Below are positions 6,410-12,800 of a DNA stretch of 14,110 nt, in pieces. The notes beneath the pieces are model-generated. The model worked only from the letters and a program-made list of their open reading frames with translations, ran no database searches and was not told the DNA's origin. Origin of the DNA: CAZYXZ01 sp964651395. Its GTDB lineage: Bacteria > Actinomycetota > Actinomycetes > BP-191. The stretch is taken from the NCBI GenBank assembly GCA_964651395.1, contig CAZYXZ010000080.1, positions 1-14,110 on the forward strand. The letters run 5' to 3'. Each line of letters starts with the position of its first letter. Position 1 is the first letter of the stretch. The position numbers and the translations under genes are program-made.

Positions 6410-7242
6410 TGACTGACCAACTCGCGCCTGCCAGTCGCGCCGGGCGCAACCTGCCGGCGGCGATCGGCGTGGGCCTGACGCTCGGCGCGCTGGTGATCGG
6501 CACGCTGTTCACGCGGCACGCGTACTTCATGGTGGTCGTGGTCGCCGCGATCTCCATCGGCACGTGGGAGATGTGCCGGGCGCTGCGTACGGCGGGCTAC
6601 CGGATCGCGGAGCTGCCGGTCGTTCTCGGCGGCGCGGTCATGCTCGCTGCGGCCTACCAGCGCGGTCCGGCGGCACTGCTCTTCGGACTGGTGGTGACCG
6701 TGCTGGCATGCCTGGCCTGGCTGCTGCCGGACGGAGGCACCGCCGTCGTCCGCGATCTCGCGGCCAGCGTCTTCGTCGCTGCGTACGTGCCGTTCCTCGC
6801 CGGCTTCGCGGCCATGCTGGTCGCGCCACCCGACGGGCACCGGCGGATCATCGCCTTCATCGCCACCGGCGTCTGCAGCGACACCGGCGGCTACATCGCC
6901 GGCGTGCTGAAGGGGCGGCACCCCATGGCGCCGACGGTCAGTCCGAAGAAGTCGTGGGAGGGCTTCGCGGGCAGTGTCGCGGCGTGCCTGGTCGGGGGCA
7001 CGATCTTCCTGGCGGCGTACTGGGACCTGGCCCTCTGGAAGGGGGCGCTCTTCGGGCTCGCGGTGGTCTGCTCCGCGACGCTGGGCGACCTCGGCGAGTC
7101 GCTGATCAAGCGCGACCTCGGCATCAAGGACATGGGCCACATCCTGCCCGGGCACGGCGGTCTCATGGACCGGCTGGACTCCCTGCTGATGACTGCTCCG
7201 GTCTGCTGGTTGCTGCTGAGCGCCTTCGTCCCCGTCGCATGA
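6409..7242 (+). CDS. cdsA: Phosphatidate cytidylyltransferase (CDP-diacylglycerol synthase)
   Basis: Integral membrane enzyme: phosphatidic acid + CTP to CDP-diacylglycerol + PPi, precursor of PI, PG and cardiolipin, and so of PIMs where these are made. It has 277 residues with about seven or eight hydrophobic segments (around 17-34, 39-55, 68-83, 88-106, 117-138, 147-165, 188-206, 211-224 and 259-273). The CDS signature is complete at 231-257: SLIKRDLGIKDMGHILPGHG followed by GLMDRLD. The SDTGGYIAG and SPKKSWEG motifs (157-165, 178-185) are also present. The start is GTG at 6409 in a TAGTG overlap with frr, with GAGG at 6401-6404. The stop overlaps the rlmN start (ATGA, 7239-7242). Confidence 0.96.
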   Translation: MTDQLAPASRAGRNLPAAIGVGLTLGALVIGTLFTRHAYFMVVVVAAISIGTWEMCRALRTAGYRIAELPVVLGGAVMLAAAYQRGPAALLFGLVVTVLACLAWLLPDGGTAVVRDLAASVFVAAYVPFLAGFAAMLVAPPDGHRRIIAFIATGVCSDTGGYIAGVLKGRHPMAPTVSPKKSWEGFAGSVAACLVGGTIFLAAYWDLALWKGALFGLAVVCSATLGDLGESLIKRDLGIKDMGHILPGHGGLMDRLDSLLMTAPVCWLLLSAFVPVA

Positions 7243-8297
7243 GCCTGCCGCTGGTCTTCGACGCGCCGGCGCGAGGGAAGCCGCCGAAGCACCTCGCCGA
7301 CCTTGCCCCGGCACAGCGACGCGCGGCCGTCGAGGCGGCCGGTCTGCCCGGCTACCGCGCAGACCAGCTGAGCCGGTGGTACTTCCGCGGCGACGGCGAC
7401 GTCGCGACGCTCACCACGATCCCGAAGGTCGACCGCGCGCAGGTGGTCGAGGCGCTCTTGCCCTCGTTGCTCGCCTCCGTGCGCGAGCTGAGCTGTGACC
7501 ACGGCGCCACGCGCAAGACGCTGTGGCGCACGTTCGACGGGGCGCTCGTCGAGAGCGTCCTCATGCGCTACCCGGACCGCGTGACCGTGTGTGTGTCGTC
7601 GCAGGCCGGCTGCGGGATGGCCTGCCCGTTCTGCGCGACCGGCCAGGGCGGCCTCACCCGCAACCTCTCCGCCGCCGAGATCGTCGACCAGGTCGTGCAG
7701 ACCAACCGCCAGGAGCGTGTCAGCAACCTCGTGCTCATGGGCATGGGGGAGCCGCTCGCGAACTACGACGCGGTGATCGGTGCGGTACGCCGGATCACCG
7801 AACGGTCCGGGTTGAACCTCTCGCAGCGTGGCGTGACGCTGTCCACCGTCGGGCTCGTGCCGGCCATGCGGCAGCTGGCCGGCGAGGGGCTGGCCGTGAC
7901 GCTGGCCGTCTCGTTGCACGCGCCGGACGACGAGCTGCGCGACACGCTCGTGCCGGTGAACACGCGGTGGCCGATCGCGGAGGTGCTCGACGCCGCCTGG
8001 CACTACGCCGACGTGACGCGCCGCCGCGTGAGCATCGAGTACGCCCTCATCCGGGACATCAACGACCAGGCCTGGCGCGCGGACGCCCTCGGCGCGCTGC
8101 TGCGCGGCCACCTCGTGCACGTGAACCTGATCCCGCTCAACCCCACGCCGGGCAGCGTCTGGACGGCCAGCCGGCGCAAGGACCAGGACACCTTCGTCCG
8201 CCGCCTGGAGGCCCACGGCGTCCCTACGACGGTGCGTGACACGAGGGGGCGCGAGGTAGCCGCAGCGTGCGGTCAGCTGGCAGGGGAGAATGGCTGA
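7239..8297 (+). CDS. rlmN: 23S rRNA (adenine-C2)-methyltransferase RlmN
   Basis: Radical SAM enzyme that methylates C2 of A2503 in 23S rRNA and A37 of some tRNAs. The 352-residue protein has the CxxxCxxC cluster motif at C125, C129 and C132 (QAGCGMACPFCATGQGG). The two cysteines used in the ping-pong methyl transfer, C118 (VCVSSQ) and C344 (AAACGQL), are both present. Other motifs are LVLMGMGEPLANYD (164-177), VTLSTVGLVPAM, LAVSLHAPDDELRD and INDQAWRA. It lacks nothing needed for activity. The start is the ATG at 7239, in the ATGA overlap with cdsA, with no obvious Shine-Dalgarno, so reinitiation is likely. An upstream open stretch in this frame lies within cdsA and is not RlmN-like. Confidence 0.96.
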   Translation: MSLPLVFDAPARGKPPKHLADLAPAQRRAAVEAAGLPGYRADQLSRWYFRGDGDVATLTTIPKVDRAQVVEALLPSLLASVRELSCDHGATRKTLWRTFDGALVESVLMRYPDRVTVCVSSQAGCGMACPFCATGQGGLTRNLSAAEIVDQVVQTNRQERVSNLVLMGMGEPLANYDAVIGAVRRITERSGLNLSQRGVTLSTVGLVPAMRQLAGEGLAVTLAVSLHAPDDELRDTLVPVNTRWPIAEVLDAAWHYADVTRRRVSIEYALIRDINDQAWRADALGALLRGHLVHVNLIPLNPTPGSVWTASRRKDQDTFVRRLEAHGVPTTVRDTRGREVAAACGQLAGENG

Positions 8298-8298
8298 C

Positions 8299-9507
8299 AT
8301 GCGCGACGTCGTACTGCTCGGGAGCACCGGGTCCGTCGGGACCCAGGCGCTCGACGTCGTACGCCGGAACCCGGACCGCTTCCGGGTCGTCGCCATCGCC
8401 GCGGGCGGCGGCAACGTGCGGCTGCTCGCGGAGCAGGCGCTCGAGCTCGGTGTCGACGTCGTAGGCGTCGCACAGGCCGGGGCCGCCGAGGACCTGCTGC
8501 TCGCGTTCTACGCCGAGGCGGACCGCCGCGGCTGGACCAGCGGCCAATACGCCATCCCCAAGGTGCTCGCCGGACCCGACGCGGCCACTGAGGTCGCACA
8601 GTGGCCGGCGGATGTCGTGCTGAACGGCATGACCGGCTCGATCGGCCTGCGTCCGACGCTGGCCGCGCTGGAGGCCGGCCGCACCCTCGCCCTGGCCAAC
8701 AAGGAGTCGCTCATCGTCGGCGGCGCGCTGGTCACGAAGTTGCTGGGCGACCACCCCGAGCGGCTCGTGCCGGTCGACTCCGAGCACTCCGCCCTCGCCC
8801 AGTGCCTGCGCGGCGGGAAGCGCGCTGAGGTTCGCCGGCTGGTGTTGACCGCCAGCGGCGGACCGTTCCGCGGGCGCACGGCGGACGAGCTGGCCGGCGT
8901 CACCGTCGCCGATGCTCTCGCGCACCCAACGTGGGACATGGGCCCCGTCATCACCGTCAACTCCGCGACGCTGGTGAACAAGGGCCTCGAGGTCATCGAG
9001 GCCCACCTGCTCTTCGGCGTCCCGTACGAGGACATCGTGGTCGTGGTCCACCCGCAGTCCCTCGTGCACTCGATGGTCGAGTTCGTCGACGGCTCGACCC
9101 TCGCCCAGGTCTCGCCACCGGACATGCGACTGCCGATCGCGCTGGCGCTCGGCTGGCCGGACCGCGTGCCCGAGGCCCAGCAGCCGATGGACTGGTCGCA
9201 GGCGCAGACGCTGGCGTTCGAGCCGCTCGACCCGGCCGCGTTCCCGGCCGTCGGCCTGGCCCGCGACGTGGGCCGCGCCGGTGGCGCCGCGCCCGGCGTC
9301 TTCAACGCCGCGAACGAGGAGGCGGTCACCGCGTTCCTGGCCGGCAGCCTGCGCTTCTCGCAGATCGTGGAAACCGTCGCCGCCGTCGTCGACGAATACC
9401 TGGCGCAGCGTCCGGGGATCGATGTGAGCCTCTCGGACGTTCTGGACGCTGAGACCTGGGCCCGGCAACGCGCCCGTGACCTGACGAGCGTGGGAGCTAC
9501 TTCGTGA
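8299..9507 (+). CDS. dxr: 1-deoxy-D-xylulose 5-phosphate reductoisomerase
   Basis: First committed step of the MEP isoprenoid pathway: DXP + NADPH to 2-C-methyl-D-erythritol 4-phosphate; target of fosmidomycin. The 402-residue protein has the NADPH loop LGSTGSVGTQALDVV (7-21), ANKESLIVGG (133-142), metal ligands D160 and E162 in VDSEHSALAQCL, the flexible loop ASGGPFRGRT (185-194) ending at HPTWDMGPVITVNS, then NKGLEVIEAHLLFG (227-240, E231 metal ligand) and HPQSLVHSMVEF. I choose the ATG at 8299 because AGGGGAG at 8282-8288 is 10 nt upstream; an in-frame ATG at 8290 has only one base between it and that site. The gene follows rlmN after one base and overlaps the next gene by GTGA. Confidence 0.96.
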   Translation: MRDVVLLGSTGSVGTQALDVVRRNPDRFRVVAIAAGGGNVRLLAEQALELGVDVVGVAQAGAAEDLLLAFYAEADRRGWTSGQYAIPKVLAGPDAATEVAQWPADVVLNGMTGSIGLRPTLAALEAGRTLALANKESLIVGGALVTKLLGDHPERLVPVDSEHSALAQCLRGGKRAEVRRLVLTASGGPFRGRTADELAGVTVADALAHPTWDMGPVITVNSATLVNKGLEVIEAHLLFGVPYEDIVVVVHPQSLVHSMVEFVDGSTLAQVSPPDMRLPIALALGWPDRVPEAQQPMDWSQAQTLAFEPLDPAAFPAVGLARDVGRAGGAAPGVFNAANEEAVTAFLAGSLRFSQIVETVAAVVDEYLAQRPGIDVSLSDVLDAETWARQRARDLTSVGATS

Positions 9508-10682
9508 GCCTGGGCGTGTGGATCTTCATCATCGGGCTGCTGCTGTCCGTGATGCTGCACGAGGCCGGCCACATGGCCACGGCCAAGCACTACGGCATGA
9601 AGGTGACGAAGTACTTCGTCGGCTTTGGCCCGACGTTGTTCTCCTTCCGGCGCGGTGAGACCGAGTACGGCGTGAAGGCGATCCCGGCCGGGGGCTTCGT
9701 CAAGATCGTCGGCATGACCGACCTCGAGGAGATCGAGCCGGGGGACGAGGACCGTGCCTTCTACAAGGCGCCGGCGAAGCAGCGTGCCGTCGTCCTCTCA
9801 GCGGGCTCGCTGACCCACTTCGTGCTCGCGTTCGTGCTGGTCTACGTCACGCTCGTCTTCGTCGGCCTGCCGGCGAGCAGCACGGTGGTCGGCGAGGTCA
9901 GCCGGTGCCTGCCGGTCGCCCCCGCGACCGAGTGCACGCCGAGCGACCCGCTGTCCCCGGCCGCCGAGGCCGGTCTCCGACCGGGCGACCGGATCGTCGC
10001 GTTCAACGGCCTGCCGGTGCAGGAGTGGGAGACCGACCTGACGCGCGCCATCCGCGCGCATGCGGGCGGGCCGGCCACGGTCGACGTCGAACGCGACGGC
10101 CGGCCGCTCGCCATCCGCGTGCAGCCCCGCGTGGTCGTGCATCCCGACCCGGACAACCCCGGGAAGACGATCCAGGTCACCCAGATCGGGCTGCGGCCCC
10201 GCGAGCGGATCGAGCGGGCCGGATTCGTCGAGGGCGCCGGCGACACGCTCGGCCAGATGCGCACGATCTCGTGGGGCACGCTGAAGGGCATCGTCTCCCT
10301 GCCCGGCCAGATCCCCAACGCCGTCCGCAGCGCGGTCAGTGGCCGGGAACGCACCGCGGACCAGCCGATCAGCCTGGTCGGCGCCGCGCAGTTCTCCTCG
10401 GACTTCCGCACCGCGCTCGGCATCCTCGCCGCGCTGAACTTCTTCATCGGCGTGCTCAACCTGCTGCCGCTGCTCCCGCTGGACGGCGGACACCTGGCGA
10501 TCCTGGGGTACGAGAGCCTGCGCAGCCGCTTCGCGCGGTGGCTGCGGCTGCCCGACCCCGGACGGGTGGACATCCGCAAGCTCATGCCCGTGGCCTACGT
10601 CGTCGTGCTGGTGCTGGGCAGCCTCTCGCTGCTGCTGATCTACGCCGACGTCACCAACCCGATCACGAACCCGTTCGGCTGA
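9504..10682 (+). CDS. rip1: M50 site-2 protease, RseP/Rip1 family
   Basis: Intramembrane zinc metalloprotease that cuts membrane-bound anti-sigma factors and other substrates. In Mycobacterium tuberculosis the homologue Rip1 (Rv2869c) also lies between dxr and gcpE. The 392-residue protein has HEAGH at 19-23 in the first membrane helix, the conserved GFGPTLFSFRRGETEYGVKA (40-59) and PAGGFVKIVGM loop, a second helix (about 96-121), one PDZ domain (about 125-210, AAEAGLRPGDRIVAFNGLPV), the third metal ligand D327 in LLPLLPLDGGHLA, and a last helix (about 361-380). All catalytic residues are present. The start GTG at 9504 overlaps the dxr stop (GTGA) and has GGGAG at 9492-9496. The partial ECF gene at the window end raises the idea of a sigma/anti-sigma substrate, but no anti-sigma gene is visible. 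Confidence 0.94.
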   Translation: MSLGVWIFIIGLLLSVMLHEAGHMATAKHYGMKVTKYFVGFGPTLFSFRRGETEYGVKAIPAGGFVKIVGMTDLEEIEPGDEDRAFYKAPAKQRAVVLSAGSLTHFVLAFVLVYVTLVFVGLPASSTVVGEVSRCLPVAPATECTPSDPLSPAAEAGLRPGDRIVAFNGLPVQEWETDLTRAIRAHAGGPATVDVERDGRPLAIRVQPRVVVHPDPDNPGKTIQVTQIGLRPRERIERAGFVEGAGDTLGQMRTISWGTLKGIVSLPGQIPNAVRSAVSGRERTADQPISLVGAAQFSSDFRTALGILAALNFFIGVLNLLPLLPLDGGHLAILGYESLRSRFARWLRLPDPGRVDIRKLMPVAYVVVLVLGSLSLLLIYADVTNPITNPFG

Positions 10683-11833
10683 TGACGGCGATCCCGCTCT
10701 CCCTCGAGCCGCCCGCGCCTCTCGTCGCGCCGCGCCGCGCGAGCCGGCGCATCGTCGTGGGCGGAGTCCCCATCGGCGACGGCGCTCCGGTTTCGGTGCA
10801 GTCGATGTGCACGACGAAGACCGCCGACGTCAACGCGACGCTCCAGCAGATCGCCGAGCTCGCCGCGAGCGGCTGCCAGATCGTCCGCGTCGCCGTACCG
10901 GACACCGACGACGCCGCGGCGCTGCCGGAGATCGCGCGCAAGTCGACGATCCCGGTGATCGCCGACATCCACTTCCAGTGGAAGTACGCGATCCAGGCGC
11001 TGGAAGCCGGCTGCCAGGGCATCCGCATCAACCCGGGCAACATCAAGAAGCACGACAAGATCGCGCTCATCGCGGCGGAGGCGAAGGCGCGCGGCGTCCC
11101 GGTGCGGATCGGGGTGAACGCCGGCAGTCTCGAACCGGGCATCCTCGCCAAGCACGGCCGGGCCACGCCGGAGGCGCTGGTCGAGAGCGCGCTGTGGGAG
11201 GCGAGCCTGTTCGAGGACGCCGACTTCTTCGACGTGAAGATCTCGGTCAAGCACAACGACCCCGTGACGATGATCCAGGCGTACCGGCTGCTGGCCGAGC
11301 AGTGCGACTACCCCCTGCACCTCGGCGTCACCGAGGCCGGCCCGGCTTTCCAGGGAACGATCAAGTCCTGCGTCGGCATCGGCGCGCTGCTCGCCGAGGG
11401 CATCGGCGACACGATCCGCGTCTCGCTGTCCGTCCCTCCCGTCGAGGAGGTCAAGGTCGGCCTCGCGATCCTCGAGTCGCTGGGCCTGCGGCAGCGGCGG
11501 CTGGAGATCGTGAGCTGCCCGTCGTGCGGCCGCGCCGAGGTCGACGTCTACACCCTCGCCGCGCAGGTCGAGGCCGGTCTCGAGGGGCTCACGGTGCCGA
11601 TCCGCGTCGCGGTCATGGGCTGCGTCGTCAACGGCCCGGGCGAGGCGCGCGAAGCCGACCTCGGCGTTGCGGCCGGCAAGGGCAAGGGGCAGATCTTCGT
11701 CAAGGGCGAGGTCATCAAGGTCGTCCCCGAGTCGGCCATCGTCGAGACGCTCATCCACGAGGCGATGCGCATCGCCGAGGAGATGGAAGCGGCCGGCGCG
11801 ACCAGCGGCGCTCCGACCGTCACGGCCGGCTGA
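10682..11833 (+). CDS. ispG: 4-hydroxy-3-methylbut-2-en-1-yl diphosphate synthase (flavodoxin/ferredoxin)
   Basis: MEP pathway enzyme IspG (GcpE): reductive ring-opening of MEcPP to HMBPP using a [4Fe-4S] cluster. The 383-residue length fits the two-domain bacterial form. The N-terminal TIM-barrel part includes VSVQSMCTTKTADV (37-50), PVIADIHFQWKYAI (91-104) and GIRINPGNI (113-121). The C-terminal cluster domain has C279 and C282 (VSCPSCGRAEVD), C314 (MGCVVNGPGEA) and E321, the four expected ligands. The ATG at 10682 overlaps the protease stop (TGATG) and has no clear Shine-Dalgarno, suggesting reinitiation. The first 22 residues are a Pro/Ala/Arg-rich extension. It is the last gene of the tight run; the next start is 21 bp downstream. 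Confidence 0.96.
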   Translation: MTAIPLSLEPPAPLVAPRRASRRIVVGGVPIGDGAPVSVQSMCTTKTADVNATLQQIAELAASGCQIVRVAVPDTDDAAALPEIARKSTIPVIADIHFQWKYAIQALEAGCQGIRINPGNIKKHDKIALIAAEAKARGVPVRIGVNAGSLEPGILAKHGRATPEALVESALWEASLFEDADFFDVKISVKHNDPVTMIQAYRLLAEQCDYPLHLGVTEAGPAFQGTIKSCVGIGALLAEGIGDTIRVSLSVPPVEEVKVGLAILESLGLRQRRLEIVSCPSCGRAEVDVYTLAAQVEAGLEGLTVPIRVAVMGCVVNGPGEAREADLGVAAGKGKGQIFVKGEVIKVVPESAIVETLIHEAMRIAEEMEAAGATSGAPTVTAG

Positions 11834-11842
11834 GTGGCCCGC

Positions 11843-11857
11843 TAACCTCGAGGCGTG
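11843..11857 (+). promoter_or_regulatory. Possible leaderless -10 element for the GNAT gene
   Basis: TAACCT at 11843-11848 fits TAnnnT and ends six bases before the GTG at 11855, the spacing typical of leaderless actinobacterial transcripts. The only Shine-Dalgarno-like string, GAGG at 11850-11853, is too close to the GTG to work. No good -35 is seen. Confidence 0.35.
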
Positions 11858-12700
11858 ATCCGCACCACACCCGTCCGGGTCCTGGGCGCCGCCGACCTGG
11901 ACAGCGCGCTCGCTCTCGCCGAGCGCGACCCCGTCGTCAACGTCTTCGTCACGTCCCGGCTCGAGACGGCCGGCCTCAGCCCGCGCGAGCTCGGCGCGGA
12001 GGTCTGGGGCTACGGCGACGACACGGGACTGCGCGCCCTCTGCTACGCCGGGGCCAACCTCGTGACGGTCGAGGCGGACGCCGACGCGTGCCGGCACTTC
12101 GCCGACCGCGCCCGGCGCCAGGGCCGGCACTGCTCCTCGATCGTCGGGCCGGCCGCCGCCGTCGAGGTGCTGTGGAACGAGCTGGTCGACGCGTGGGGGC
12201 CGGCTCGTGAGGTCCGGATCCCCCAGCCGCTGCTCGCCGTCGACGGCGAGTCGGTGGCGGGCACGCCCGACCCGGCTGTGCGGCTGGTCCGGCCCGACGA
12301 GGTCGACACGCTGATGCCCGCGTGCCTCGCGATGTTCACGGAGGAGGTCGGCGTCTCGCCGGTCGCCGGTGACGGCGGCGCGCTCTACCGCGCGCGGGTC
12401 AACGAGCTGGTCTGCTCCGGCCGCGCCTTCGCGCGGATCGAGGACGGCCGGGTGCTGTTCAAGGCGGAGATCGGCGCTGCCACGAGCCGCGCGTGTCAGG
12501 TGCAGGGCGTGTGGGTGGACCCCGAGCTGCGCGGCCAGGGCCTGGCCAGCAGCGGGATGGCGGCTGTCGCCCGGGCGGCCCTGCGCGACATCGCGCCGGT
12601 GGTCAGCCTCTACGTCAACGACTACAACGAGCCGGCACTCCGGGCATATCGGGCAGCGGGTTTCGGGCAGGTCGGCGAGCTCGGCAGCGTCTTGTTCTGA
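11855..12700 (+). CDS. DUF4081 domain-containing GNAT family N-acetyltransferase
   Basis: Predicted acetyl-CoA-dependent N-acetyltransferase; the substrate is unknown. It has 281 residues. The N-terminal half (about 8-125) fits the DUF4081 domain of the Rv2867c group, with DPVVNVFVTSRLETAG (25-40). The C-terminal half (about 141-281) is a GNAT fold: motif A is VQGVWVDPELRGQGLASSGM (216-235) with the acetyl-CoA pyrophosphate loop RGQGLA, and motif B is SLYVNDYNEPALRAYRAAGF (251-270). It lies directly after ispG, as in mycobacteria, which strengthens the identification. The GTG at 11855 begins the conserved part; translation may be leaderless. The -35 of the next promoter seems to lie over its last codons. 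Confidence 0.88.
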   Translation: MIRTTPVRVLGAADLDSALALAERDPVVNVFVTSRLETAGLSPRELGAEVWGYGDDTGLRALCYAGANLVTVEADADACRHFADRARRQGRHCSSIVGPAAAVEVLWNELVDAWGPAREVRIPQPLLAVDGESVAGTPDPAVRLVRPDEVDTLMPACLAMFTEEVGVSPVAGDGGALYRARVNELVCSGRAFARIEDGRVLFKAEIGAATSRACQVQGVWVDPELRGQGLASSGMAAVARAALRDIAPVVSLYVNDYNEPALRAYRAAGFGQVGELGSVLF

Positions 12701-12720
12701 GCGCGCGCTTTTAGTATGGT
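12692..12720 (+). promoter_or_regulatory. Predicted promoter of the secreted repeat protein gene
   Basis: TTGTTC at 12692-12697 and TATGGT at 12715-12720 are exactly 17 bp apart. The -10 sits in a rare AT-rich patch (TTTTAGTATGG) just after the GNAT stop. Transcription would start near 12727, giving a leader of about 74 nt. Confidence 0.45.
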
Positions 12721-12746
12721 GGCCCCACATTCCGAAGACCTCGGCC

Positions 12747-12793
12747 GACGTCGTACGTCCACAAGGCGTTCGCTCGGCCGCCCAGCGAGGGGG
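12747..12793 (+). promoter_or_regulatory. Leader elements and ribosome binding site of the secreted protein gene
   Basis: GACGT-CGT-ACGTC at 12747-12759 is a 5-bp inverted repeat, a possible operator or small hairpin. TCGCT at 12770-12774 can pair with AGCGA at 12784-12788, partly covering the strong Shine-Dalgarno GAGGGGG at 12787-12793. The GTG start is at 12801. Confidence 0.3.
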
Positions 12794-12800
12794 ACGCTCA

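Noticed and set aside
6564..7238. Upstream extension of the RlmN frame into cdsA
   Set aside because: Arg/Gly-rich shadow of cdsA; RlmN similarity starts only after the ATG at 7239.
8290..8298. ATG at 8290 as the dxr start
   Set aside because: The Shine-Dalgarno AGGGGAG ends one base before it; the ATG at 8299 has usable spacing and begins right before the conserved DVVLLGSTG. Only three residues differ.
6891..8414. Minus-strand open frame of 507 codons
   Set aside because: It lies opposite cdsA, rlmN and dxr, all with intact catalytic motifs; the frame itself shows no domain.
9905..10681. Upstream extension of the IspG frame into the protease gene
   Set aside because: Shadow sequence; IspG begins at the ATG at 10682 in the TGATG overlap.
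12369..12800. Upstream extension of the secreted protein frame into the GNAT gene
   Set aside because: It would bury the signal peptide; the GTG at 12801 has a strong Shine-Dalgarno and is followed by a typical signal sequence.
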